Counted from the first letter of the stretch, positions 1 through 13,604 are shown. The stretch is 64,000 nt of DNA from Epiperipatus broadwayi (GCA_028023455.1 JAQFVV010000072.1:3864501-3928500), one strand, 5' to 3'. The notes: a model not told the origin generated them from the sequence alone. Numbers and translations: made by a program.

Positions 1-1905
1 ACTGCACAAGGCCTATACATTAAAATAATAGTACACCCAATATCTATTCATATTAACTAAAGACAAGTATCAAAAACAACTTGGACATTATTAGTTATCA
101 TTTGCTTTTCTAAATAAAATGTATTGGATAAGACAATATAAAATGTGTTTCATGCTCTCTGTCTGGAGGAAGCCTAAAATAATTAGGGTTCTACAAACAA
201 ACAACAACACCTGTTTACTGCCAATAGAATTTTGTCATTGGTTGCTTTTTTAATGCAATTTATTCAACCACACGATGCTGGAAAGTTCCAATGCCCTGTC
301 TTAAGCAGTGATTCTTCAAATCAGGTATTACGAATAAAAACATTTGTGTCCCTAACACAACAATTACATATTCTTTAACTTGAATTAAATAAATAATAAT
401 AAACTTAAACATGAGTAGAAGACATTCCCCTGAAGGGTCAATAGATCACAGCTCGACTCTGCTCTTTCCAATGCTCAAACATCACACTACCTTCCAAGTA
501 ACAAAACATTTGATTATTTCATCATTCAACACCATTACCTGTAATTCTCTATTTTTTTAAAAAAAAAATCGTGCGATGAAAATTCTGCCCTTAGTAACTG
601 CAATAACGTACGTAATTCAAAGAGAAAGTTTATTCAATAGTAAACATACTAAACTGTGATGATTCAGTTTATATAGATACATGTCTTTTATTAATCAATC
701 TAACACGATCTTAATCACATATACAAAATGTATATATGTACACACAGACAGATGATACATTGGTAGTAAATTAATTTATACACAATGAGAATATACAGAT
801 CGTGAATCAATTTACACACACACACGGACTACATTGGTTGTGAATTAATTTAGTCACCTTTTTTTGTGTGTGTCACAGTTGACCATGCCCACCGATTAAT
901 CTTACTTTCAATAAAGCATTTATTTATCCACAATGAAGTTGATTAATTCATGGAATGTCTGTAGTTTACTTAAGTTCTCAATTTGTTTTACTTAGACAAA
1001 TCAGAATTGGCTGCGTTTCCTTTTTTATTTTGAAATTACTTAATCACATTTCCAAATATCTTTCTGCCTTCCTGAAATATCTGTTTATTTATTACACGTC
1101 AGCTGGTTCTAGCAGACAAAATTATTTTGTCTCCTTGTTCTATAGTTTGTTTCTGTGTCAGGAGAAATTTTGTTACCTGGCTTGTCACTGTTTGATTACT
1201 CATGTCAGGTTGAATTTGTTTCTCGGTGATGGCTTCATTAATGTCACATGACCTGAGTTAATGGCCTGCCTATCTAGGAGGCATTTTGAATAGAACAATA
1301 GAGTAGGAGGCAGTTGTTTAAAAAGAAAAATGATGCTTGACAAGAAACCTAAATTTTCATTTTTGCCTTTGATAAAAATGCTACTTTGTGTTGATTCTGC
1401 TTTAAAAAGGATGTCCAAGGCTTTAATCCCACATACATTTGTTTATGTTCGGGGTACAATTTATCAATAAATTAGGAACATAAAGGCTTTAAATAAAGAA
1501 AATCTATCTTTTAAGCAGTGATAGCAATAATAATAATTGTAAGCAACACATTACTTGCACCTGCTTGTCAAATCTACTATTGCCAATCCAGGAAACGGCA
1601 AAATAAATTATGGAGAAAAATATACAAAATTTCCATAATATTATATATATGTGCTACCATATTACCCACGCTCAAAAACATTAACTCAATAGTTAGACTA
1701 TCTATTGTAAATACAAATTGACGGGTGTGTTACAATGATTCATTAAGAAATAGTGTAGCGTTGATGTTATATATATATTTGTGATCCAAATTACCACGCT
1801 ATTTATAAAACTATTTTTTCATAACCAAATAATCCGTATAAATAAAGTAGTGATCTAAACTCTGAGGAGAGATAGTAATTTTTTTTTAAAGTAATTACTA
1901 TTTTT
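1..1905. other. AT-rich stretch, no recognisable gene
   Basis: I see no convincing coding region, RNA gene or mobile element here. Two short open frames near 955-1418 overlap on opposite strands, have no recognisable motif and look like chance. Confidence 0.6.
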
Positions 1906-2020
1906 AATAATTATCGATCGACTGCAGGATGAAGATCTCTCCAAGTATAATCCAGTTTTTCCAATTCATCATCTCACATGATATTTCTTTCTAGGTCTTC
2001 TACAATCTCTTGGGATTTGT
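1906..2020 (-). mobile_element. RTE-like LINE 3' end, short relic
   Basis: Read on the minus strand, this matches the last codons of the better-preserved RTE-like copies at 46.5 and 56.8 kb. It keeps the stretch for Pro-Arg-Asp-Cys-Lys-Arg and the end of the ORF, whose last codons mean roughly 'leads to a Phe-Ile-Leu-Gln-Trp-Ile-Asp'. It has many changes and only about 110 bp remain. It is dead and was recognised only by comparison within the window. Confidence 0.6.
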
Positions 2021-4589
2021 AGTAACAATTTCAAAGCAAATCAACTCATCAGTAACGGCCACTCACAAATGAGTATGACCCTTCTACTTCCAAGAAAAAG
2101 GAAAAAATAGAAAGCCAAATTTTTCTTATTATAGTAATAATAATAAGATATTAAAGATGAGTTTTCTGATAGCCAATCCATAGTTATCATAAATAAATCC
2201 CTTTAGAATACATTGTCCATTGTTCTGATTACTTTGATACTTTTGATAGCCTTTAAATTTAATTGCTGGTGTTGAGGGAATTAAGTCTTGATTATAAATA
2301 TGTGCAAGGGATATTAGGCTCAAAGTTTATATGTATTTTATTCTATACATGCACATTAATACCTCAAAAATTAAATAAGATATACAATTTTACTCTATAA
2401 GATTATTGTTTTTAAAAAAAACCTCCACAAACAATAGTAAAAAACTGGGTGCCCTTTTTAGAAAATGCAGAAATCAAAACCGATGAATGTATATTCAATT
2501 ATCTATTAATGATCATAAGATTTAAGCCTTTGTAAGCCTGCCAACTGCAGAATTACCATAGCTACTACAGCAAACTTAGTCCCAAAGCAAACCACATGTG
2601 GAGATAATAAAAATCCTGAAGATCTTTGCAAGCAAATGAAGTATGGCGATAATGTTTTATTATACTTTTCTGACTTGGGGTAGAATTGTCAAATATTTGT
2701 TGTTGCTTAAGTTATAACCGGGCATATTCATTTCTTCAGGTGATGAATACAACTATGCTAAGATTAATTTCAATACTTCGAAATTTGTAACATTGTATGA
2801 GCTCGTAAAAACCCTACTTATTCACTGGAACCAATTTTAGAATGCTGAAAAATGTTTATGATAACTTTGATAGTGTGTACTTTAATCTATTGTGAGTTGA
2901 AAGGGGGGGGGGCACTGAACAAAGTTCACGAATGATTGTCATGCAAATTACCAGAAAAAATGCAGAGGAAAGGATAGACAAATTAACTCTAATCTTTCAA
3001 TTACACTTACTGAAAGAGATCGCAAGAGAATCATGTCCCGTGGAGGCTGCTCTGGAGGCTGCTCTCCGATGAAATGGTGCCACTTTTGATTTGAAAAGGT
3101 ATTACAAAAATGTTGACAATTTAATTTTGCAATATATTTTAAAATATTAAATGAAGTAAATGTGTAAACCCAAAAAGCTTTTGTCTTAACGATGTGATAC
3201 CCGACACAAATGCTGAAGATTCTGCCTCAAGAAATTAAGTAAGATTAAAATGACTGCCAATATTTGACAGTTGTTTTTATAAAAGGTAAAGATTTACAGA
3301 GGAAACAATTTACAGTGATTGGAAGCAGATATCAAGAATATTGTCAAGATTTAATTAATGGTAATATGAAATCGTGTAGGAAAAAATTTGAATTGAAATA
3401 AATTATATATATATATATAAATAATTATAATAAAAGTGAAAAGGATGTGATTTGACTCATAACTAGATGAAAGACAGTTAACAAAGTCTATATTTAAGAT
3501 ACTTTAATCCTACGTTTTCTTTAATGTACACTATTTTTCAAATATATAATAGCTATAATGTTTACTAACTTATTAATGATTTTACAGGCAAGAAAACTCA
3601 AAGTATTGTTCTCTGTACTAACTAAAATTTTATTTCTAAGAACTGTAGGTATTTAGACGGGCAAAAATAAAGTTTGGAATTTTTTAAAAAATATTTAACA
3701 ATTCAGGTAAAGATGGGAAAATGTTATCATCACATATCATCAGAGAAACATCTATTTTCACAAAGTTTGCATATGGAATTAAACTCGAATGTCATTTAGA
3801 GTCAATGAAAATTTTGTTCTTCCAGGACTTATAAAATTACATAAATTACATTATTATATATTTACCACTTTCTTTGAAATTGAATCTATGAGATTTTTTG
3901 ATTTTGACAATTTTTAATTTCTCGGCAATTTTGAAAAGATATGTTGACCTTTATTTGAACCACAAATCATGGACAAGGTAGGCAAATATATTAACCACTA
4001 TGCCATGAAAAAGATGCTAGACAATCCTCCATCCTATAAACTCATGATATTATATCATTAATCAGCATATGTGATTTTATTATAGCATGAAAAAGTTCTT
4101 TCTTTCATCTTAAAAGAATCATAAAAGAAATCATATTTACTTTGCACTGAATAGAAGATCTTGAAATGGTATTCTTCAAAGTACTAGCATTGTCGAGGAC
4201 CTATCCTCCTAAAATGCACTTTCCATAAGATCAAAAAACGGATAAAAAATAATTCTATATATTTTTTTGTTTTAATGAAATTTCAATTGTGGCAAATCAG
4301 AAACCATATTATATTCAAAGATAAAATGTTTATTTTACATGAAACAAAAATAACTGCTGGAAAATTAGTTTTTATATAAATAAGGACATGTAAAATTATT
4401 TCATATAATAAATTAGCTTCTTCCACAAGATATTACTTATTATGTACCACACACCCACCACTCAAAAACCATATTAATTAAATCTACTTTTTACATTAAA
4501 ATCACAATTGACTTAAATAATTCTATGCACAACTTCCCAAGATGATCAATAATCTTTCATTCCTTGGGTAGGTTAAACAAGTATTAACA
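2021..4589. other. AT-rich stretch, nothing recognised
   Basis: No gene or repeat is supported. A G-rich run lies near 2904 and a short direct duplication (ggaggctgctct) near 3041-3066. Confidence 0.5.
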
Positions 4590-4680
4590 ATTAATTTCTT
4601 TTTCGCTTTTGGTTTTATTGTCAGTTTCGACTATCTACAAGTCTTCTTCAGAGCTGCAAAATATAATTATATTACATTAT
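4590..4680 (-). repeat. Interspersed repeat with CTGAAGA...GAAAC hairpin
   Basis: On the minus strand this has CTGAAGA, then a GAC/GTC hairpin with a loop of about nine bases, then GAAAC. Similar segments occur near 6,415-6,480 and 63,085-63,135. CTGAAGA and GAAA fit the hammerhead core consensus (CUGANGA, GAAA), but an extra A separates core and stem II. I find no stem I pairing or NUH triplet. It is a repeat family with a hammerhead-like hairpin, not a supported ribozyme. Confidence 0.45.
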
Positions 4681-5891
4681 TTTTTCATTATGTTCTCAAA
4701 CATACACTGAACTCATTTTATATTTCTACATATACACATACATATTGTGTTCCAGTGGAAAGATGGCTGGTTTATTTCTCCAATCTGCCTTTTAGTGCCA
4801 TCTCTAAATTAATGCATATGTTATGTAGTAACATAGTTTAGCTATTCACCACAAAAATTTTAAGGTGCTACTACGTCTGGATTAAGAGTTATAACATGAA
4901 ATGTGACTGTTTCATACTTTTGTATATAGTCTTAAATGTTCTTCCTGCTATCACAAAATCTACCAATCACTGAAAAATTTGTTTTTGTGACTCATATCTT
5001 ACCATACACAGCCTAAATTTTTTCATTCAAACACTTTAGCAGATATTTTGCTCAAATTGAAACAAAATTGTAATGTTAACACTGCCATAAATTAAGATAT
5101 AAAAATACACTGTCACATTTCATGTCATAATTCATGATCCAGACATATCAATACTTTAAAATTTTTGTAATGAGAAGGTAAACCATGCCATTATGTAACA
5201 TGTGCATAAATTCAAAACATGGTGCTGTAAATATATTGGAAAGAGAGCTAGAAACTCGTCAATTTTCCACAGGAACTTACTTTCTCTATATGATACATTA
5301 TATATGACTTGCTTTATTGATTATATATAAGTATATTTATATAGACACACACAAATTTTCTGTTTATCTATACTATTTAAAACTTTTTTATGTAAAGAAG
5401 AAATGATTTTTAAAGAGGTTTCTTATTAAGCAAGAATATTTTAAAAGATGTAAAGAAATACTTGGGAACATTTTTTCAATAATCATCATTACTATACAAT
5501 ATCTGTTTTATGAGCCCATACCCCAACTCAATTTTCCCTCTCTCATTAAAATAAGCATCAATCTTAAGAAATTATTCAGCATCTTTGCCTGCAATGTCCA
5601 TCCATGATCCTAGGGTTTAAATCTAGGTAAAATTTGGAAAATGTTTCTCAGCATCAATTTTCATTTAGATCACCTAGGGTTTTTTTTAAATAGTATAATA
5701 GATAATATATTTGCCTGCCAAGTCCATGATTAATGGTTCAAATAAAAATGAACTTTTTTTAGGCTCCAGCAATCTTATGAGCCTTCAGCTAATGCAATTC
5801 AGTATTCCAATACTGATCCGGAATGAACCCGTAACTATTATTAGCAGGAATGTAAAAATCTCAAGATAAGTATTTGATACAGGTGCACTTC

Positions 5892-6076
5892 TCTACTCTA
5901 GTGACATCTATTGTAAGCTTGAGTAATCAATAGTTATCAGATGTTAGTAATTTAAATTTAATCGCAACCTCAAAAAAAATTTGATCCAAAACTAAAAATG
6001 AGGCAGTTATTTATATATAATACACCTAGCAATCATTGATTACTCAGGTTTATAATCATTAATGCTACAGTAGAGG
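5892..6076. repeat. Imperfect hairpin, MITE-like
   Basis: Arms of about 50 bases are imperfectly inverted: a left arm starting ctctactctagtgac and a right arm ending gctacagtagaggg. There is no coding capacity. No target-site duplication could be defined. Confidence 0.4.
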
Positions 6077-6399
6077 GCTACTCTTGTATATAATATATAA
6101 TAAACTTAAATAATCAAGTAATGAGCAAATATTAATTAATGCAGAGTATTATGATGCAGTTCAAAATTTTGCTCATTTCCTCTTTCCTCCTTTTGCTATA
6201 AAATTAATTTCTAATAAACGTGTTTACAATTTCATTATTATTCTTCATTGAGATATTGATTCTAAAATATGCAAGAACAATCTTGGATTCACTATTTTTG
6301 ATTATAGAAAGAGAATTTTATTTAAATATTATATTCTTGTACTTATATTAAGTTTTTATAACCTGTATATAAATTTCATCTCTTTTTTTTTTTACTTTT

Positions 6400-6480
6400 T
6401 TCTATGCTTTTTTCAATTCACTTGTCTGGCAGTTTCAACTATCTAGCAGACTTCTTCAGATCTGCATAATTTTATTGCAA
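6400..6480 (-). repeat. Interspersed repeat with CTGAAGA hairpin, second copy
   Basis: This is related to the 4.6 kb copy: the minus strand has CTGAAGA, a hairpin loop (ctgctagat) and GAAACTG. The hairpin closes less well here, and no hammerhead stem I or III can be drawn. Confidence 0.4.
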
Positions 6481-7667
6481 TGCATTTCTTGTTTATTTAT
6501 GCAAACATAATAATCTAAAGTGTGTCAAAATTAATAGCACCGCATTTTCAGCTCCTGTGAAGATTTAGTAAGCAAATAAAATAAAAATCATAAAATCAAT
6601 ATATTGTTTGAAGGAACAGCTTTTTTTTTTCAGCAATACACTTGTCTATTTTTATATTCCAAAAATAAATTGCAAATATACAATAAATACAAGTTCAATA
6701 ATTTATAAAAATATTTTCCTGCAAATTGAATAAAAATCTTAAGTTTAAAAACAAGATTGCAAACTAATTAAATTAATGAACTAATCTTCAAAATTAAATA
6801 GACTTTAAAAAAGAGAAGGGAGGGAGACAAGAAAGATTAAGTAAATACTCTACTTAAAACTAAGTTCAATCAAATTTTAAGCAATATACTAATTGTGTTT
6901 TCAGTTAGAAAAGCTTTGTGGGAGACCAATGTAATTTAACAACTGAATAACACTGATTACTTTTAAAAATACAGAAGCAATATATCTATTTTTTTTTTTT
7001 AAAAAAATCTCTTCTTTGTTCTAACAAAATACAATTTATTTTACAGGTATTAATCCTGCTTCAATTTCCAACAAAGTTAAATAAATCAATACAAAGTGCA
7101 TTAAAATTAATAATACCAAACTTTCTCAAAAACAAAGAATTTATAAAATACAAGATGCCTCTCCCCCCAATAAAGAATTTATAGTACACACTTTTTTTTT
7201 GCCTAAAGATATGGGAATAACCAAATAAAGATATTGGATCAACAGTAAATACAAGTACTTTTTTCAGCTGCCTTCAAGCATATCCAAACACACACATAAA
7301 TATAGCAAACTTTCAACTTTTATAACCAACATTAAATCAACTGCTCAATCATAAAATATGACTAAAGATTATAATATTCATATTTACATAGCAAATAATA
7401 ATCACGACAGAAATAATCGCTAAATTTAATATCAAATTAGCATACTAAAAATATATAAAATTTATCTGGGCAACCTCCAATCAAAAAGTGAAATCGCTGT
7501 TATCCAATCATATTAAGTGTAAAAGTTGAATGGCTGCTATGCTCAGTTGTATTCGAAATATGCATCCTGCAGAGTGATTGGACAGTTTTTTCATATCACA
7601 TCAAAACAGTAATACTATCAATAATTTCATACCCTGTGATTAGAGATGATATCATCCCAGATATTTT

Positions 7668-8585
7668 GGCATCATCATCATTTTCAACTATTATCAATTC
7701 ACTGCAGATTGAAGAAACTGGATTAAACTCAATCGCCAATCTCCAGCTTCTCATCTCCACAATATGCCAGCAAAGTTCCTTATTTTATCTATCCATTTCA
7801 CGTGTAGTCTCTTTTTAATCTTTGTATTACAATCTCTTGGCATCCATTTTAAAACTTCAACTTTCTACCTATTAGAATCTCATCTTGCAATAAATCCAAC
7901 CCAACTCCATTTCAATCTCTTGATTTTTTTCACTAATGCCAGTAATCCCTGTTGTTCTTTTTCCGAGATATTTCATTTTTAAAATTCTTCCTGTTACTCC
8001 TAATCTTACATCACTACATAATCTGTTGAGTGGCATGAAGTCACTATAGTGTTCTTCTGTTAAGTGTCAAGTCTCATATCCATAACTAAAAACTGATAAA
8101 AAACACATGTATTACAACTTGTCTTGGCAAACATATAGGTATATTTCCTTTTAATATTAAATTATTTCTACGAAAATGACCATATCTATCTCCAGATTTA
8201 ATTCTAATTCATTTTATCCATTATATTTCCATCTATATTAATAACCTCAGATATTTGTGGTTGTTAATTCCTTTTTCATGATAATCCATTCTTATTTTCT
8301 TCTGTTGAGAACAGCCACTGACCATTAGTTTTATAGGATTTATATATTTAGTCCTACTTTCTTACTTTCATTTGATGACCTTTCCAACATTTCATGAAAT
8401 TGTGAAGCATTATTTATGAAAATAATCACACTATCTGCTAAATCCAAATGTCTTAAATAATCTTTTATTTATATTCCACCAGCATCCTATTTTAACCCAC
8501 AAAATACTTCTTGTAAACCTGCTGTAAAAAGTTTTGGATTCTAATCTTCCTAGTATCATTATGTAATCTAATAAATGCTGTAACA
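7668..8585 (-). mobile_element. RTE-like LINE fragment (RT to C-terminus), decayed
   Basis: The minus strand carries the 3' half of an RTE-like non-LTR retrotransposon, ending in a short ATG/GAT-rich tail near 7668-7680. The C-terminal part can be followed through the 'Trp-Ala-Gly-His'-like and 'Lys-Arg-Pro-Arg' regions seen in the 57 kb copy. Near 8430-8438 the reverse transcriptase [F/Y]ADD motif reads Ala-Asp-Ser after a Leu, so the second catalytic aspartate is lost. Stops and frameshifts are frequent. The fragment is cut near 8.59 kb, where a tRNA-derived SINE has inserted; sequence beyond it is not recognisable. Confidence 0.75.
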
Positions 8586-8589
8586 TTTT

Positions 8590-8692
8590 TTTTTTCATGT
8601 CAAATGCGTTGACCAGGAAATGAACCCATCCCGGGTCAGCTGCTTGGAAGACAGCTATGTTAACTGCTAGGCCACCAACGTTTGAAAAACAT
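8590..8692 (-). mobile_element. tRNA-Gly-like short SINE
   Basis: The minus strand reads a tRNA-like sequence with an A-box-like GTGGCCTAGCAG and an anticodon arm CTGTCTTCCAAGCAG. That arm has anticodon TCC, as in tRNA-Gly. A degenerate B box follows, then a short tail TTTGACATG and an A run. It closely resembles the copy at 28.1 kb. Short matching flanks (AACATTTTT, near 8582 and 8693) look like a target-site duplication. It inserted into the RTE-like fragment. Confidence 0.75.
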
Positions 8693-9007
8693 TTTTCAAA
8701 ATATGACAATATCCTGATAATCTAATGTTTTAATCACTATAAAAATGCTTACAGAATCATTATATTAACTTTAAAAAAACCAATCTAATAGTACAAATTT
8801 ATTTTAAATTTACAGACTTATTTGAATAACTTTTTGAAAGAGAGTTTTATTAGGTTGTATAAATTTACTTCAGAATTTGAAAGGAATAGAGATAAGTTAA
8901 AACAAGGAAGAATATTTGAATTTGAATTGTTTTAGAGGCCAATTTAGAAATAATAGTCTAAATTTTATTGTATGAAATAAGAATGAAAATTGAATTGGTT
9001 GTTTAAC

Positions 9008-9450
9008 TAATGGACTAGTCCAGAGTTCATTTCATCTTGATTGGATTAACTGAGCATCATCACCCATTGGCCTGGTAATACTATTGGTTATATATTATCT
9101 TTATACCAAACAAAAGTATTAACCCCATAAACGATCTTTATACATTTGTGACTATCAATAAAATGATTACTACATAGCACTTGTTCTCATCAGAATCTTT
9201 ACATTTCAACTTAATTGACTCTCTAATAAGGAAATTCATGATGGCATATCACTGTTTCTTGAAATTTTGAGTAGTATGTTCAATTTCTAATTAGCATAAA
9301 AATATAGCTTCCTTATACTAAATAAAAATTATGACTACCAACTCTATTATAAATTGGATATTTACTGTTAATCTATTCATATATCTGTTGGTTCTTGTCA
9401 ATGAATGCTCAATCTAATCAAGATAAAATCAAACCTGGATTAGTCCATTA
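9008..9450. mobile_element. Non-autonomous DNA transposon (MITE) candidate
   Basis: Terminal inverted repeats of about 50 bp bound this 443-bp segment: the left end begins TAATGGACTAGTCCAG and the right end is the near-complement, ending CTGGATTAGTCCATTA. The similarity continues inward through an ATCTTGATT block. The interior is AT-rich and non-coding. No clear target-site duplication is visible, so the superfamily is unknown. Confidence 0.6.
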
Positions 9451-10978
9451 GATGAAGGTAAGTAGAGATATGTTAGTTTTAGTAACCGTATACTAGTACT
9501 ATCAACTAATTACTTTTGCTGCGATTGATTTAACTATGAGGAAATTGGAGATTCTTAATGGAAGAACTAATTTTATTCCTTTCTGGGATATAATATAATT
9601 GTAGATATAATTTTGTCTATGGGATTCAGTAATTTAAATGATGAGCAAAAAGAAATCAATTGGTTTGAAATAAAAGATAATAAAAAAACACAAACCATAA
9701 ACCCTTCTAAGATCAAACATCTTAAAAGTAAATTAATAATTGATAATACAATTCTTTATCATAAAGACAAACATAACCACTTTGCAATTATAATAGGGAA
9801 TGTGTTTAAATAGAAAGTAGATAAAGAACTGAATAACGATAAATTCATTTGATTAGAAAAAATCCTAACAGTTTGATTTTATAATCAAAAATCAAAATGG
9901 AACAATCAAAATTTTTAATAGGCTGAAGTAAGTAAAATGCCATCAAATGATTTCATATTAGCTAAGTTCTTTACAATAATAATACTCATAAAAAAGTTCC
10001 TTTAATCCTCTAACAGAATATTCTATTCTATTGTTATCCCTGGTGAGAGATCTTATCACTTTTAGATATTTGATTTTGGTATAAAAACCTTTATTCTATA
10101 CTAAAACGTAAAAAAAATGGACTCATTTCTTAGAAATTTAAGTTTACAAATGAAACACATTCTAAGAAATTATATTTGAAGTTTTCAAATATTATAAAAA
10201 TGAGTACAAAAAGAGAAAAGAGGGCTTTTTCATCATTGCATGGTAGGGAGGAAAAAAATCAAGCCTGTGACTCTAGAAAAATTAAAATCTATGTTGAGTG
10301 AAAATTATTTTTAAAATAGGAAGGAATAAATTTGAAGCCATGATAGATCTACAAAATTCTGTTATAAAATATTAAAATTGCATTTATAATTTTTAGAACA
10401 GCTCAGATCCTACCACGGTGTTGGTAGGCTGTAAGCGACCAGTTTTACAAAGCAGGATCACCTTACTGGCTGTGATTTTCTTTGTTAACATTATGATTGA
10501 ATTTATTAATTTCCAGTTTTAAAAATAAAACATATACAAATAAAATCAAAGTGTATATGACTATTCTATAGTTTTAAATAAGTATTATACAATTATTGTA
10601 TAAAATAATAAAATAATCAGAAATATATAATAAATTACACGAGGAAGCACACTGATGTTGGAATAAATGCACTTCAACGTTCATTCATTATTGATCTCTT
10701 CAGATTTTCTTTTTTAATTAATAATTACCAAAAAAATAACTTAGTATATAGCAAAACATATATGAGTATGTAATATGATATAATCAATATTTTTATTATG
10801 TATAATTAATATATTATCGAAATGTAATTTGTAGTTGTTATAATCATTAGCATATTTTGTATTATGTTTAAAATAAAAATAAAAAAATGTAAATATATAA
10901 ACTGTTATTAAAATTGCATTCTACATGAAAGTGCAACTCGTGCTTAGAAGGAGAATTATGACATTTACATTTATGCAC
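9451..10978. other. AT-rich stretch, no gene recognised
   Basis: A 66-codon frame near 9613-9813 is Lys/Asn/Ile-rich and has no recognisable motif. Its phrase 'Leu-Ile-Ile-Asp-Asn-Thr-Ile-Leu-Tyr' loosely recalls Ty3/Gypsy integrase N-termini, but the match is too weak to call. A locally GC-richer patch lies near 10,395-10,475 and is unidentified. Confidence 0.4.
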
Positions 10979-11081
10979 AAATGAATGAATGAATGAATGA
11001 ATGAATGAATGAATGAATGAATGAATGAATGAATGAATGAATGAATGAATGAATGAATGAATGAATGAATGAATGAATGAA
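10979..11081. repeat. (ATGA)n microsatellite
   Basis: About 25 uninterrupted ATGA units; no other feature. Confidence 0.95.
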
Positions 11082-11084
11082 ATA

Positions 11085-13428
11085 TTTGTTAGTTTGTGGT
11101 TATGCAGTTTTTAAAAAAAAATGTATGGACATATCACTGCTGATAACTATAGAAGAGTGATATAAAATGAGACATACCAGCGATCTCTGAAACAGTCATG
11201 TAATATAATCCGCCTTATAACCATAGAATTAAGATTTATTTTTAATTTTACTAGTAGTGCTCTACATTGAACTTCTTTAGAGGGTTTTGGCAAGATTAAT
11301 AATTTTAGATGAAAGATAAATGTGTGTGCGGTTCTTTCGGTATTCAAAATATGTAAAAATCAGTTAATAGATTATCATGGTAATGGTATTCTTGCATCTG
11401 CTAGTTAATATTGGCACAGATCAGAAATAAAATTACAGATATTACAATTTGCTTTGTTATTGGATCATTCTATGCATTTTATTTATAATGATCAAGTTTT
11501 ATAATATTAATACTTTCAGTGTTAATCTGACCCCCAAATTTTTGAATATACTCTAGTGATAAATATTTTTACTATGACACCATGTTTGATTTTTTTTGTG
11601 TGCGTGCAATTAAATTTTTTTTTTTTATGTATATTACAACATTCATTTATAGATTATATTATAAATATGTAAGCCTTCTAATAATTAAAATTCTAAAACA
11701 TGAAAAATAAATATTTTAAAATTATGAACATAAGTATTTAACTGAAGGTCTTACTGATAACAAAGGACATGTTATTGGCTTCACAATATCTATTCAAAAA
11801 CGTTAAAAAAATGAAATATTAAACATTAGAATTTTGTTATTAAAAAATGATATATTTAGAATTAGTTATCATTAAAAAAACAAAAAAAAAATTCTAAAAG
11901 TTAATAAATTATTAATTGTTATTAAAATATTTCACAGTTTTTACAAAAATGATTTTCTTTTTAGCCTCTAACGGCTTTTCTGTGGTAATTTCCAGTTTTC
12001 ATAACATATTTCATATACTTTCTAAGAGCTGACTTTTCATAAATAAAATGTTTTCAAAGACAACCCTCCCCCCCCCCCAGGGATGTACTTTTTGGTTTAA
12101 GACTTTTACAAAAATATTGCATCATAAACATTAATCAAGTTTTTGTCGCATTTGGCTGCAGAGGAAATGAATCTAAAGCATCAGCCAGTCACAAATTGCC
12201 ACCTCCTTCATAGCTTTGTCAAAACAATAGAATGCACTGTCAATTACAGACAAAGGTTTGTAAAGGTCCAGATACTACAGAGATCTCTTGGAATTTTTTT
12301 AAAATTAATACATTAAAAACGGAAGCTTCATAGAAAGAATCGCTGCAATCACCATAATTTAACATATATAATGTTTTAAAACAATGCGGAAAAGTAGCAA
12401 TCGCTGAGCCATCATGCCACCTAAAATGTTAAATATGATTTGTTCAGTTTATATATTGTTTGGAAGATCAAATCATTAATTATGAATATATATATTTTTA
12501 AAATAATTTTGTTAAGTATGCTGATAAATTGGAAGATTTATTAAATAAATTTAATAGTTTTGATCCTTCTATAAAATATATTTTTAAAAAAGAAGAGTTG
12601 GGTTTATTCAGTTAAAGTTTTTAGATTTATTAATGATGATATTTAAAAAATAATTGTTTGATGCATCTTATATTAAAAGTAATGATGATACCTATCAGGA
12701 CTGTTAAAATAGTTCCTTAAAAAATTAAATAATTTTAAAAATAGTATTGATTTAAAAAAAAGAATTTTATCAAAATAGCATAGATAAAATGATTAAGGAT
12801 ATATGATTTTATTTCTTTGCCTTTTAAGTTATAAGATTTTATGGAGAAATTATAAATGTTACACTAAATAATTTACTGAATAATATAAAGAGAAAATTGA
12901 TAGAAATACCATTTCTTGAGTTATTTCTATAATTCATTGTTTTTGTAAGAAATTACACATAGGCTTAGCTTAAATTAGGAATTTCAACCTATAGTTCCAT
13001 TACTACCAAGAGATATGAAAAGTTTGTACAAAATTTACAGTAAATAGCATATAAATAAGTATATTATGTTATTAATATATTTCAAAAACAGTTATGTTAT
13101 CAACATTTCTGGCCTATTCCATGTTGGTATTGACCGTTTACCAACATTTCAGGCCTCTTTTTGGACATGAATACAGCGAGATTACATAGATTTTTTCTTT
13201 TTTTCTGCAGCTTCCAATAACTCAAAATGTACGGTTAAGATTCAAGATCACTAGTGAAATTATCAGATCTGTACCTCCTTGAGGCTCACCTCTATGGCAT
13301 CTGCACCTCCCTTCACAAGCACATGACATACTGCATGGAATACTCTCCAACTGCTTATTTCTTATTACAATAATTTACAAAAATCCAAAGGGATATTGGG
13401 ACCTAAAAGATTGGGAACTCATGCCTTA
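11085..13428. other. AT-rich stretch, nothing recognised
   Basis: No coding or mobile-element signal is supported. It contains a C homopolymer near 12068-12079 and many A/T runs. Confidence 0.5.
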
Positions 13429-13442
13429 AATGAAAGAATTAT

Positions 13443-13591
13443 GAGCACAGACTTTCAGATGACCCATCACTCTCCACTCTATCTAATAACACTTAGATAG
13501 AGTGGAGAGTGATGGTCATCTGAAAGTCTGTGCTCATATACCCTATATTACATATATAGACACAGATATATAATAAGCCTGTGTTTCAGTT
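13443..13591 (+). mobile_element. Minimal family-1 insertion: inverted end pair with 13-bp TSD
   Basis: Arms at 13441-13485 and 13494-13537 are near-perfect inverted copies of about 45 bp, separated by 8 bases. A tail of about 54 bp follows and ends GCCTGTGTTTCAGT. The arm is the same as the end of the large family-1 composite at 29.6-30.9 kb. Perfect 13-bp direct repeats, ATGAAAGAATTAT, flank it at 13430-13442 and 13592-13604. This is a real insertion of a severely truncated, inverted dimer; the ribozyme part is absent. Confidence 0.85.
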
Positions 13592-13604
13592 ATGAAAGAA
13601 TTAT

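Noticed and set aside
2960-3070. Possible Tc1/mariner helix-turn-helix fragment (Thr-Glu-Arg-Asp-Arg-Lys-Arg)
   Set aside because: A single short phrase, with no DDE/D motif or terminal repeats found around it.
9613-9813. Possible Gypsy-type integrase N-terminal fragment
   Set aside because: Only a loose phrase resembles the family; no His-His-Cys-Cys motif or neighbouring pol sequence is present.
10979-11081. CRISPR-like array
   Set aside because: It is an uninterrupted 4-bp microsatellite without spacers, in a eukaryotic genome.
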